A stretch of DNA of 64,000 nt from Hybos culiciformis (Eukaryota; Arthropoda; Insecta; Diptera; Hybotidae): the NCBI GenBank assembly GCA_964007475.1, contig CAXFZM010000265.1, positions 124,001-188,000 of the forward strand, in the 5' to 3' direction. The translations under genes were made by a program, and so were the position numbers. This document shows positions 24,837 to 36,707 of the stretch, piece after piece; position 1 is the first letter of the stretch, and every line of letters starts with the position of its first letter. The notes beneath the pieces were generated by a model. That model was not told the DNA's origin. It saw nothing but the letters and a program-made list of their open reading frames with translations, and searched no databases.

Positions 24837-27800
24837 CTAGAAATTACGCTTCTTTCTGTGCAATTTTTATGAAAATCGGTTTTCTTGATCCGGAGAAATA
24901 AACGATAAGGTGAGCAAACCCCTTAACTTTAACACATAAAATGTTGACTTTGGGCTGGTTTTTTGTTCATTACTCCGACTTTAGACCTCGGAGAACTTCC
25001 GTTTTTGGCTTAAATTAAAGGTCTAGAAATTACTCTTCTTTCTGTGCAATTTTTATGAAAATCGGTTTTCTAGATCCGGAGAAATAAACGATAAGGTGAG
25101 CAAACCCCCTAACTTTAACACATAAAATGTTGACTTTGGGCTGGTTTTTTGTTCATTACTCCGGCTCCAGACTTCGGCGGACCTCCGTTTTTGGCTTAAA
25201 TTAAAGGTCTAGAAATTACGCTTCTTTCTGTGCAATTTTTATGTAAATCGGTTTTCTAGATCCGGAGAAATAAACGATAAGGTGAGCAAACCCCTTAACT
25301 TTAACACATAAAATGTTGACTTTGGGCTGGTTTTTTGTTCATTACTCCGACTTTAGACCTCGGAAAACTTCCGTTTTTGGCTTAAATTAAAGGTCTAGAA
25401 ATTACTCTTCTTTCTGTGCAATTTTTATGAAAATCGGTTTTCTAGATCCGGAGAAATAAACGATAAGGTGAGCAAACCCCCTAACTTTAACACATAAAAT
25501 GTTGACTTTGGGCTGGTTTTTTGTTCATTACTCCGGCTCCAGACTTCGGCGGACCTCCGTTTTTGGCTTAAATTAAAGGTCTAGAAATTACGCTTCTTTC
25601 TGTGCAATTTTTATGTAAATCGGTTTTCTAGATCCGGAGAAATAAACGATAAGGTGAGCAAACTCCCTAACTTTAACACATAAAATGTTGACTTTGGGCT
25701 GGTTTTTTGTTCATTACTCGGGCTCCAGACCTCGGAGAACCTCCGTTTTTGGCTTAAATTAAAGGTCTAGAAATTACGCTTCTTTCTGTGCAATTTTTAT
25801 GAAAATCGGTTTTCTAGATCCGGAGAAATAAACGATAAGGTGAGCAAACCCCCTAACTTTAACACATAAAATGTTGACTTTGGGCTGGTTTTTTGTTCAT
25901 TACTCCGGCTTTAGACCTCGGAGAACTTCCGTTTTTGGCTTAAATTAAAGGTCTAGAAATTACTCTTCTTTCTGTGCAATTTTTATGAAAATCGGTTTTC
26001 TAGATCCGGAGAAATAAACGATAAGGTGAGCAAACCCCCTAACTTTAACACATAAAATGTTGACTTTGGGCTGGTTTTTTGTTCATTACTCCGGCTCCAG
26101 ACTTCGGCGGACCTCCGTTTTTGGCTTAAATTAAAGGTCTAGGAATTACGCTTCTTTCTGTGCAATTTTTATGTAAATCGGTTTTCTAGATCCGGAGAAA
26201 TAAACGATAAGGTGAGCAAACCCCCTAACTTTAACACATAAAATGTTTACTTTGGGCTGGTTTTTTGTTCATTACTCGGGCTCCAGACCTCGGAGAACCT
26301 CCGTTTTTGGCTTAAATTAAAGGTCTAGAAATTACGCTTCTTTCTGTGCAATTTTTATGAAAATCGGTTTTCTAGATCCGGAGAAATAAACGATAAGGTG
26401 AGCAAACCCCCTAACTTTAACACATAAAATGTTGACTTTGGGCTGGTTTTTTGTTCATTACTCCGGCTCCAGACTTCGGCGGACCTCCGTCTTTGGCTTA
26501 AATTAAAGGTCTAGAAATTACGCTTCTTTCTGTGCAATTTTTATGAAAATCGGTTTTCTAGATCCGGAGAAATAAACGATAAGGTGAGCAAACCCCTTAA
26601 CTTTAACACATAAAATGTTGACTTTGGGCTGGTTTTTTGTTCATTACTCCGGCTCCAGACCTCGGAGAACCTCCGTTTTTGGCTTAAATTAAAGGTCTAG
26701 AAATTACGCTTCTTTCTGTGCAATTTTTATGAAAATCGGTTTTCTAGATCCGGAGAAATAAACGATAAGGTGAGCAAACCCCCTAACTTTAACACATAAA
26801 ATGTTGACTATGGGCTGGTTTTTTGTTCATTACTCCGGCTCCAGACTTCGGCGGACCTCCGTCTTTGGCTTAAATTAAAGGTCTAGAAATTACGCTTCTT
26901 TCTGTGCAATTTTTATGAAAATCGGTTTTCTAGATCCGGAGAAGTAAACGATAAGGTGAGCAAACCCCTTAACTTTAACACATAAAATGTTGACTTTGGG
27001 CTGGTTTTTTGTTCATTACTCCGGCTCTAGACCTCGGAGAACCTCCGTTTTTGGCTTAAATTAAAGGTCTAGAAATTACGCTTCTTTCTGTGCAATTTTT
27101 ATGAAAATCGGTTTTCTAGATCCGGAGAAATAAACGATAAGGTGAGCAAACCCCCTAACTTTAACACATAAAATGTTGACTTTGGGCTGGGTTTTTGTTC
27201 ATTACTCCGGCTCCAGACTTCGGCGGACCTCCGTTTTTGGCTTAAATTAAAGGTCTAGAAATTACGCTTCTTTCTGTGCAATTTTTATGAAAATCGGTTT
27301 TCTAGATCCGGAGAAATAAACGATAAGGTGAGCAAACCCCTTAACTTTAACACATAAAATGTTGACTTTGGGCTGGTTTTTTGTTCATTACTCCGGCTCC
27401 AGACCTCGGAGAACCTCCGTTTTTGGCTTAAATTAAAGGTCTAGAAATTACGCTTCTTTCTGTGCAATTTTTATGAAAATCGGTTTTCTAGATCCGGAGA
27501 AATAAACGATAAGGTGAGCAAACCCCTTAACTTTAACACATAAAATGTTGACTTTGGGCTGGTTTTTTGTTCATTACTCCGGCTCTAGACCTCGGAGAAC
27601 CTCCGTTTTTGGCTTAAATTAAAGGTCTAGAAATTACTCTTCTTTCTGTGCAATTTTTATGAAAATCGGTTTTCTAGATCCGGAGAAATAAACGATAAGG
27701 TGAGCAAACCCCCTAACTTTAACACATAAAATGTTGACTTTGGGCTGGGTTTTTGTTCATTACTCCGGCTCCAGACTTCGGCGGACCTCCGTTTTTGGCT

Positions 27801-29847
27801 TAAATTAAAAGTCTAGAAATTACGCTTCTTTCTGTGCAATTTTTATGAAAATCGGTTTTCTAGATCCGGAGAAATAAACGATAAGGTGAGCAAACCCCTT
27901 AACTTTAACACATAAAATGTTGACTTTGGGCTGGTTTTTTGTTCATTACTCCGGCTCCAGACCTCGGAGAACCTCCGTTTTTGGCTTAAATTAAAGGTCT
28001 AGAAATTACGCTTCTTTCTGTGCAATTTTTATGAAAATCGGTTTTCTAGATCCGGAGAAATAAACGATAAGGTGAGCAAACACCTTAACTTTAACACATA
28101 AAATGTTGACTTTGGGCTGGGTTTTTGTTCATTACTCCGGCTTCAGACTTCGGCGGACCTCCGTTTTTGGCTTAAATTAAAGGTCTAGAAATTACGCTTC
28201 TTTCTGTGCAATTTTTATGAAAATCGGTTTTCTAGATCCGGAGAAATAAACGATAAGGTGAGCAAACCCCTTAACTTTAACACATAAAATGTTGGTTTTT
28301 TGTTCATTACTCCGGCTCCAGACCTCGGAAAACTTCCGTTTTTGGCTTAAATTAAAGGTCTAGAAATTACGCTTCTTTCTGTGCAATTTTTATGAAAATC
28401 GGTTTTCTAGATCCGGAGAAATAAACGATAAGGTGAGCAAACCCCCTAACTTTAACACATAAAATGTTGACTATGGGCTGGTTTTTTGTTCATTACTCCG
28501 GCTCCAGACTTCGGCGGACCTCCGTTTTTGGCTTAAATTAAAGGTCTAGAAATTACGCTTCTTTCTGTGCAATTTTTATGAAAATCGGTTATCTAGATCC
28601 GGAGAAGTAAACGATAAGGTGAGCAAACCCCCTAGCTTTAACACATAAAATGTTGACTTTGGGCTGGTTTTTTGTTCATTACTCCGGCTCTAGACCTCGG
28701 AGAACCTCCGTTTTTGGCTTAAATTAAAGGTTTAGAAATTACGCTTCTTTCTGTGCAATTTTTATGAAAATCGGTTTTCTAGATCCGGAGAAATAAACGA
28801 TAAGGTGAGCAAATCCCCTAACTTTAACACATAAAATGTTGACTTTGAGCTGGTTTTTTGTTCATTACTCCGGCTCCAGACCTCGGAGAACCTCCGTTTT
28901 TGGCTTAAATTAAAGGTCTAGAAATTACGCTTCTTTCTGTGGAATTTTTATGTAAATCGGTTTTCTAGATCCGGAGAAATAAACGATAAGGTGAGCAAAC
29001 CCCCTAACTTTAACACATAAAATGTTGACTTTGGGCTGGTTTTTTGTTCATTACTCGGGCTCCAGACCTCGGAGAACCTCCGTTTTTGGCTTAAATTAAA
29101 GGTCTAGAAATTACGCTTCTTTCTGTGCAATTTTTATGAAAATCGGTTTTCTAGATCCGGAGAAATAAACGATAAGGTGAGCAAACCCCCTAACTTTAAC
29201 ACATAAAATGTTGACTTTGGGCTGGTTTTTTGTTCATTACTCCGGCTCCAGACTTCGGCGGACCTCCGTTTTTGGCTTAAATTAAAGGTCTAGAAATTAC
29301 GCTTCTTTCTGTGCAATTTTTATGTAAATCGGTTTTCTAGATCCGGAGAAATAAACGATAAGGTGAGCAAACCCCCTAACTTTAACACATAAAATGTTTA
29401 CTTTGGGCTGGTTTTTTGTTCATTACTCGGGCTCCAGACCTCGGAGAACCTCCGTTTTTGGCTTAAATTAAAGGTCTAGAAATTACGCTTCTTTCTGTGC
29501 AATTTTTATGAAAATCGGTTTTCTAGATCCGGAGAAATAAACGATAAGGTGAGCAAACCCCCTAACTTTAACACATAAAATGTTGACTTTGGGCTGGTTT
29601 TTTGTTCATTACTCCGGCTCCAGACTTCGGCGGACCTCCGTCTTTGGCTTAAATTAAAGGTCTAGAAATTACGCTTCTTTCTGTGCAATTTTTATGAAAA
29701 TCGGTTTTCTAGATCCGGAGAAGTAAACGATAAGGTGAGCAAACCCCTTAACTTTAACACATAAAATGTTGACTTTGGGCTGGTTTTTTGTTCATTACTC
29801 CGGCTCTAGACCTCGGAGAACCTCCGTTTTTGGCTTAAATTAAAGGT
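24837..29847. repeat. HOR block L5: 27 monomers, L1 copy lacking one monomer
   Basis: This block has the same subtype order as 1-5197, including the TGTGGAATT monomer (28918 against 4082), the GGTTATCTAG monomer (28546 against 3710) and the CACCTTAAC monomer (27999 against 3163). The class-B ATGTAAAT monomer found at 4454-4639 in L1 is missing here, so the unit is 186 bp shorter. Private differences include AAAAGTCTAG at the 27627/27813 junction. Confidence 0.9.
28185..28359. repeat. Deletion monomer 9 (175 bp)
   Basis: Counterpart of 3349 (offset 24836) and of 15953 (offset 12232), with the same neighbours. Confidence 0.95.
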
Positions 29848-32265
29848 CTAGAAATTACGCTTCTTTCTGTGCAATTTTTATGAAAATCGGTTTTCTTGAT
29901 CCGGAGAAATAAACGATAAGGTGAGCAAACCCCTTAACTTTAACACATAAAATGTTGACTTTGGGCTGGTTTTTTGTTCATTACTCCGACTTTAGACCTC
30001 GGAGAACTTCCGTTTTTGGCTTAAATTAAAGGTCTAGAAATTACTCTTCTTTCTGTGCAATTTTTATGAAAATCGGTTTTCTAGATCCGGAGAAATAAAC
30101 GATAAGGTGAGCAAACCCCCTAACTTTAACACATAAAATGTTGACTTTGGGCTGGTTTTTTGTTCATTACTCCGGCTCCAGACTTCGGCGGACCTCCGTT
30201 TTTGGCTTAAATTAAAGGTCTAGAAATTACGCTTCTTTCTGTGCAATTTTTATGTAAATCGGTTTTCTAGATCCGGAGAAATAAACGATAAGGTGAGCAA
30301 ACCCCTTAACTTTAACACATAAAATGTTGACTTTGGGCTGGTTTTTTGTTCATTACTCCGACTTTAGACCTCGGAAAACTTCCGTTTTTGGCTTAAATTA
30401 AAGGTCTAGAAATTACTCTTCTTTCTGTGCAATTTTTATGAAAATCGGTTTTCTAGATCCGGAGAAATAAACGATAAGGTGAGCAAACCCCCTAACTTTA
30501 ACACATAAAATGTTGACTTTGGGCTGGTTTTTTGTTCATTACTCCGGCTCCAGACTTCGGCGGACCTCCGTTTTTGGCTTAAATTAAAGGTCTAGAAATT
30601 ACGCTTCTTTCTGTGCAATTTTTATGTAAATCGGTTTTCTAGATCCGGAGAAATAAACGATAAGGTGAGCAAACTCCCTAACTTTAACACATAAAATGTT
30701 GACTTTGGGCTGGTTTTTTGTTCATTACTCGGGCTCCAGACCTCGGAGAACCTCCGTTTTTGGCTTAAATTAAAGGTCTAGAAATTACGCTTCTTTCTGT
30801 GCAATTTTTATGAAAATCGGTTTTCTAGATCCGGAGAAATAAACGATAAGGTGAGCAAACCCCCTAACTTTAACACATAAAATGTTGACTTTGGGCTGGT
30901 TTTTTGTTCATTACTCCGGCTTTAGACCTCGGAGAACTTCCGTTTTTGGCTTAAATTAAAGGTCTAGAAATTACTCTTCTTTCTGTGCAATTTTTATGAA
31001 AATCGGTTTTCTAGATCCGGAGAAATAAACGATAAGGTGAGCAAACCCCCTAACTTTAACACATAAAATGTTGACTTTGGGCTGGTTTTTTGTTCATTAC
31101 TCCGGCTCCAGACTTCGGCGGACCTCCGTTTTTGGCTTAAATTAAAGGTCTAGGAATTACGCTTCTTTCTGTGCAATTTTTATGTAAATCGGTTTTCTAG
31201 ATCCGGAGAAATAAACGATAAGGTGAGCAAACCCCCTAACTTTAACACATAAAATGTTTACTTTGGGCTGGTTTTTTGTTCATTACTCGGGCTCCAGACC
31301 TCGGAGAACCTCCGTTTTTGGCTTAAATTAAAGGTCTAGAAATTACGCTTCTTTCTGTGCAATTTTTATGAAAATCGGTTTTCTAGATCCGGAGAAATAA
31401 ACGATAAGGTGAGCAAACCCCCTAACTTTAACACATAAAATGTTGACTTTGGGCTGGTTTTTTGTTCATTACTCCGGCTCCAGACTTCGGCGGACCTCCG
31501 TCTTTGGCTTAAATTAAAGGTCTAGAAATTACGCTTCTTTCTGTGCAATTTTTATGAAAATCGGTTTTCTAGATCCGGAGAAGTAAACGATAAGGTGAGC
31601 AAACCCCTTAACTTTAACACATAAAATGTTGACTTTGGGCTGGTTTTTTGTTCATTACTCCGGCTCTAGACCTCGGAGAACCTCCGTTTTTGGCTTAAAT
31701 TAAAGGTCTAGAAATTACGCTTCTTTCTGTGCAATTTTTATGAAAATCGGTTTTCTAGATCCGGAGAAATAAACGATAAGGTGAGCAAACCCCCTAACTT
31801 TAACACATAAAATGTTGACTTTGGGCTGGGTTTTTGTTCATTACTCCGGCTCCAGACTTCGGCGGACCTCCGTTTTTGGCTTAAATTAAAGGTCTAGAAA
31901 TTACGCTTCTTTCTGTGCAATTTTTATGAAAATCGGTTTTCTAGATCCGGAGAAATAAACGATAAGGTGAGCAAACCCCTTAACTTTAACACATAAAATG
32001 TTGACTTTGGGCTGGTTTTTTGTTCATTACTCCGGCTCCAGACCTCGGAGAACCTCCGTTTTTGGCTTAAATTAAAGGTCTAGAAATTACGCTTCTTTCT
32101 GTGCAATTTTTATGAAAATCGGTTTTCTAGATCCGGAGAAATAAACGATAAGGTGAGCAAACCCCTTAACTTTAACACATAAAATGTTGACTTTGGGCTG
32201 GGTTTTTGTTCATTACTCCGGCTTCAGACTTCGGCGGACCTCCGTTTTTGGCTTAAATTAAAGGT

Positions 32266-32440
32266 CTAGAAATTACGCTTCTTTCTGTGCAATTTTTATG
32301 AAAATCGGTTTTCTAGATCCGGAGAAATAAACGATAAGGTGAGCAAACCCCTTAACTTTAACACATAAAATGTTGGTTTTTTGTTCATTACTCCGGCTCC
32401 AGACCTCGGAAAACTTCCGTTTTTGGCTTAAATTAAAGGT
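32266..32440. repeat. Deletion monomer 10 (175 bp)
   Basis: Counterpart of 7616 (offset 24650). Confidence 0.95.
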
Positions 32441-34486
32441 CTAGAAATTACGCTTCTTTCTGTGCAATTTTTATGAAAATCGGTTTTCTAGATCCGGAGA
32501 AATAAACGATAAGGTGAGCAAACCCCCTAACTTTAACACATAAAATGTTGACTATGGGCTGGTTTTTTGTTCATTACTCCGGCTCCAGACTTCGGCGGAC
32601 CTCCGTTTTTGGCTTAAATTAAAGGTCTAGAAATTACGCTTCTTTCTGTGCAATTTTTATGAAAATCGGTTTTCTAGATCCGGAGAAGTAAACGATAAGG
32701 TGAGCAAACCCCCTAGCTTTAACACATAAAATGTTGACTTTGGGCTGGTTTTTTGTTCATTACTCCGGCTCTAGACCTCGGAGAACCTCCGTTTTTGGCT
32801 TAAATTAAAGGTCTAGAAATTACGCTTCTTTCTGTGCAATTTTTATGAAAATCGGTTTTCTAGATCCGGAGAAATAAACGAAAAGGTGAGCAAATCCCCT
32901 AACTTTAACACATAAAATGTTGACTTTGAGCTGGTTTTTTGTTCATTACTCCGGCTCCAGACCTCGGAGAACCTCCGTTTTTGGCTTAAATTAAAGGTCT
33001 AGAAATTACGCTTCTTTCTGTGCAATTTTTATGTAAATCGGTTTTCTAGATCCGGAGAAATAAACGATAAGGTGAGCAAACCCCCTAACTTTAACACATA
33101 AAATGTTGACTTTGGGATGGTTTTTTGTTCATTACTCGGGCTCCAGACCTCGGAGAACCTCCGTTTTTGGCTTAAATTAACGGTCTAGAAATTACGCTTC
33201 TTTCTGTGCAATTTTTATGAAAATCGGTTTTCTAGATCCGGAGAAATAAACGATAAGGTGAGCAAACCCCCTAACTTTAACACATAAAATGTTGACTTTG
33301 GGCTGGTTTTTTGTTCATTACTCCGGCTCCAGACTTCGGCGGACCTCCATTTTTGGCTTAAATTAAAGGTCTAGAAATTACGCTTCTTTCTGTGCAATTT
33401 TTATGTAAATCGGTTTTCTAGATCCGGAGAAATAAACGATAAGGTGAGCAAACCCCCTAACTTTAACACATAAAATGTTTACTTTGGGCTGGTTTTTTGT
33501 TCATTACTCGGGCTCCAGACCTCGGAGAACCTCCGTTTTTGGCTTAAATTAAAGGTCTAGAAATTACGCTTCTTTCTGTGCAATTTTTATGAAAATCGGT
33601 TTTCTAGATCCGGAGAAATAAACGATAAGGTGAGCAAACCCCCTAACTTTAACACATAAAATGTTGACTTTGGGCTGGTTTTTTGTTCATTACTCCGGCT
33701 CCAGACTTCGGCGGACCTCCGTCTTTGGCTTAAATTAAAGGTCTAGAAATTACGCTTCTTTCTGTGCAATTTTTATGAAAATCGGTTTTCTAGATCCGGA
33801 GAAGTAAACGATAAGGTGAGCAAACCCCTTAACTTTAACACATAAAATGTTGACTTTGGGCTGGTTTTTTGTTCATTACTCCGGCTCTAGACCTCGGAGA
33901 ACCTCCGTTTTTGGCTTAAATTAAAGGTCTAGAAATTACGCTTCTTTCTGTGCAATTTTTATGAAAATCGGTTTTCTAGATCCGGAGAAATAAACGATAA
34001 GGTGAGCAAACCCCCTAACTTTAACACATAAAATGTTGACTTTGGGCTGGGTTTTTGTTCATTACTCCGGCTCCAGACTTCGGCGGACCTCCGTTTTTGG
34101 CTTAAATTAAAGGTCTAGAAATTACGCTTCTTTCTGTGCAATTTTTATGAAAATCGGTTTTCTAGATCCGGAGAAATAAACGATAAGGTGAGCAAACCCC
34201 TTAACTTTAACACATAAAATGTTGACTTTGGGCTGGTTTTTTGTTCATTACTCCGGCTCCAGACCTCGGAGAACCTCCGTTTTTGGCTTAAATTAAAGGT
34301 CTAGAAATTACGCTTCTTTCTGTGCAATTTTTATGAAAATCGGTTTTCTAGATCCGGAGAAATAAACGATAAGGTGAGCAAACCCCTTAACTTTAACACA
34401 TAAAATGTTGACTTTGGGCTGGGTTTTTGTTCATTACTCCGGCTTCAGACTTCGGCGGACCTCCGTTTTTGGCTTAAATTAAAGGT

Positions 34487-34661
34487 CTAGAAATTACGCT
34501 TCTTTCTGTGCAATTTTTATGAAAATCGGTTTTCTAGATCCGGAGAAATAAACGATAAGGTGAGCAAACCCCTTAACTTTAACACATAAAATGTTGGTTT
34601 TTTGTTCATTACTCCGGCTCCAGACCTCGGAAAACTTCCGTTTTTGGCTTAAATTAAAGGT
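34487..34661. repeat. Deletion monomer 11 (175 bp), last in the left domain
   Basis: Counterpart of 9837 (offset 24650). It is the rightmost copy with the CGGAAAACTTCCG dyad. Confidence 0.95.
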
Positions 34662-35033
34662 CTAGAAATTACGCTTCTTTCTGTGCAATTTTTATGAAAA
34701 TCGGTTTTCTAGATCCGGAGAAATAAACGATAAGGTGAGCAAACCCCCTAACTTTAACACATAAAATGTTGACTTTGGGCTGGGTTTTTGTTCATTACTC
34801 CGGCTCCAGACTTCGGCGGACCTCCGTTTTTGGCTTAAATTAAAGGTCTAGAAATTACGCTTCTTTCTGTGCAATTTTTATGAAAATCGGTTTTCTAGAT
34901 CCGGAGAAATAAACGATAAGGTGAGCAAACCCCTTAACTTTAACACATAAAATGTTGACTTTGGGCTGGTTTTTTGTTCATTACTCCGGCTCCAGACCTC
35001 GGAGAACCTCCGTTTTTGGCTTAAATTAAAGGT

Positions 35034-36707
35034 CTAGAAATTACGCTTCTTTCTGTGCAATTTTTATGAAAATCGGTTTTCTAGATCCGGAGAAATAAAC
35101 GATAAGGTGAGCAAACCCCCTAACTTTAACACATAAAATGTTGACTTTGGGCTGGGTTTTTGTTCATTACTCCGGCTCCAGACTTCGGCGGACCTCCGTT
35201 TTTGGCTTAAATTAAAGGTCTAGAAATTACGCTTCTTTCTGTGCAATTTTTATGAAAATCGGTTTTCTAGATCCGGAGAAATAAACGATAAGGTGAGCAA
35301 ACCCCCTAACTTTAACACATAAAATGTTGACTATGGGCTGGTTTTTTGTTCATTACTCCGGCTCCAGACTTCGGCGGACCTCCGTTTTTGGCTTAAATTA
35401 AAGGTCTAGAAATTACGCTTCTTTCTGTGCAATTTTTATGAAAATCGGTTTTCTAGATCCGGAGAAATAAACGATAAGGTGAGCAAACCCCCTAACTTTA
35501 ACACATAAAATGTTGACTATGGGCTGGTTTTTTGTTCATTACTCCGGCTCCAGACTTCGGCGGACCTCCGTTTTTGGCTTAAATTAAAGGTCTAGAAATT
35601 ACGCTTCTTTCTGTGCAATTTTTATGAAAATCGGTTTTCTAGATCCGGAGAAGTAAACGATAAGGTGAGCAAACCCCCTAGCTTTAACACATAAAATGTT
35701 GACTTTGGGCTGGTTTTTTGTTCATTACTCCGGCTCTAGACCTCGGAGAACCTCCGTTTTTGGCTTAAATTAAAGGTCTAGAAATTACGCTTCTTTCTGT
35801 GCAATTTTTATGAAAATCGGTTTTCTAGATCCGGAGAAATAAACGATAAGGTGAGCAAATCCCCTAACTTTAACACATAAAATGTTGACTTTGAGCTGGT
35901 TTTTTGTTCATTACTCCGGCTCCAGACCTCGGAGAACCTCCGTTTTTGGCTTAAATTAAAGGTCTAGAAATTACGCTTCTTTCTGTGCAATTTTTATGAA
36001 AATCGGTTTTCTAGATCCGGAGAAATAAACGATAAGGTGAGCAAACCCCCTAACTTTAACACATAAAATGTTGACTTTGGGCTGGGTTTTTGTTCATTAC
36101 TCCGGCTCCAGACTTCGGCGGACCTCCGTTTTTGGCTTAAATTAAAGGTCTAGAAATTACGCTTCTTTCTGTGCAATTTTTATGAAAATCGGTTTTCTAG
36201 ATCCGGAGAAATAAACGATAAGGTGAGCAAACCCCCTAACTTTAACACATAAAATGTTGACTATGGGCTGGTTTTTTGTTCATTACTCCGGCTCCAGACT
36301 TCGGCGGACCTCCGTTTTTGGCTTAAATTAAAGGTCTAGAAATTACGCTTCTTTCTGTGCAATTTTTATGAAAATCGGTTTTCTAGATCCGGAGAAGTAA
36401 ACGATAAGGTGAGCAAACCCCCTAGCTTTAACACATAAAATGTTGACTTTGGGCTGGTTTTTTGTTCATTACTCCGGCTCTAGACCTCGGAGAACCTCCG
36501 TTTTTGGCTTAAATTAAAGGTCTAGAAATTACGCTTCTTTCTGTGCAATTTTTATGAAAATCGGTTTTCTAGATCCGGAGAAATAAACGATAAGGTGAGC
36601 AAATCCCCTAACTTTAACACATAAAATGTTGACTTTGAGCTGGTTTTTTGTTCATTACTCCGGCTCCAGACCTCGGAGAACCTCCGTTTTTGGCTTAAAT
36701 TAAAGGT
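35034..36707. repeat. Short reiteration at the left-domain edge
   Basis: GGGTTTTT, TGACTATGG (twice), CCTAGC and TCCCCTAAC/TTTGAGC monomers (35034-35963) are followed by a second GGGTTTTT, TGACTATGG, CCTAGC, TTTGAGC run (35964-36707). The last three monomers repeat at offset 744. This local duplication abuts the change of subtype set at 36708. Confidence 0.8.

Larger units (their letters stand above)
21697..28545. repeat. 6.85-kb block, copy 2 of a duplication at offset 12232
   Basis: Partner of 9465-16313. The flanking monomers differ on both sides (21511 against 9279; 28546 against 16314), so the ends of the shared block can be placed to within one monomer. Confidence 0.88.
1..36707. repeat. 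Left domain: homogenised HOR array, 198 monomers
   Basis: This domain is defined by monomer subtypes not seen to the right of 36707: TTTACTTTGG in place of TTGACTTTGG (monomers at 1303, 4640, 8721, 12047 and others), CCGACTTTAG (1, 373, 5198, 5570 and others), GTCTTTGG in place of GTTTTTGG (1489, 4826, 6686 and others) and GGCTTCAGAC (3163, 7430, 9651 and others). They recur in a fixed order. Eleven monomers carry the 11-bp deletion; (36707 + 121)/186 gives exactly 198. Multi-kilobase blocks are repeated with very few differences, implying recent amplification. No single-base indel was seen in this half apart from the shared 11-bp deletion. Confidence 0.9.
29848..36707. repeat. HOR block L6: 37 monomers, L2-like, ending at the domain boundary
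   Basis: Monomers 29848-35963 follow 5198-11313 (offset 24650), including the GGGATGG and TTAACGGTC variants (32999 against 8349) and CTCCATTTTT (33185 against 8535). The copy diverges after 35963: instead of a deletion monomer there is a short re-run of GGGTTTTT, TGACTATGG, CCTAGC and TTTGAGC monomers (35964-36707), after which right-domain subtypes begin. Deletion monomers lie at 32266 and 34487. Confidence 0.87.
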
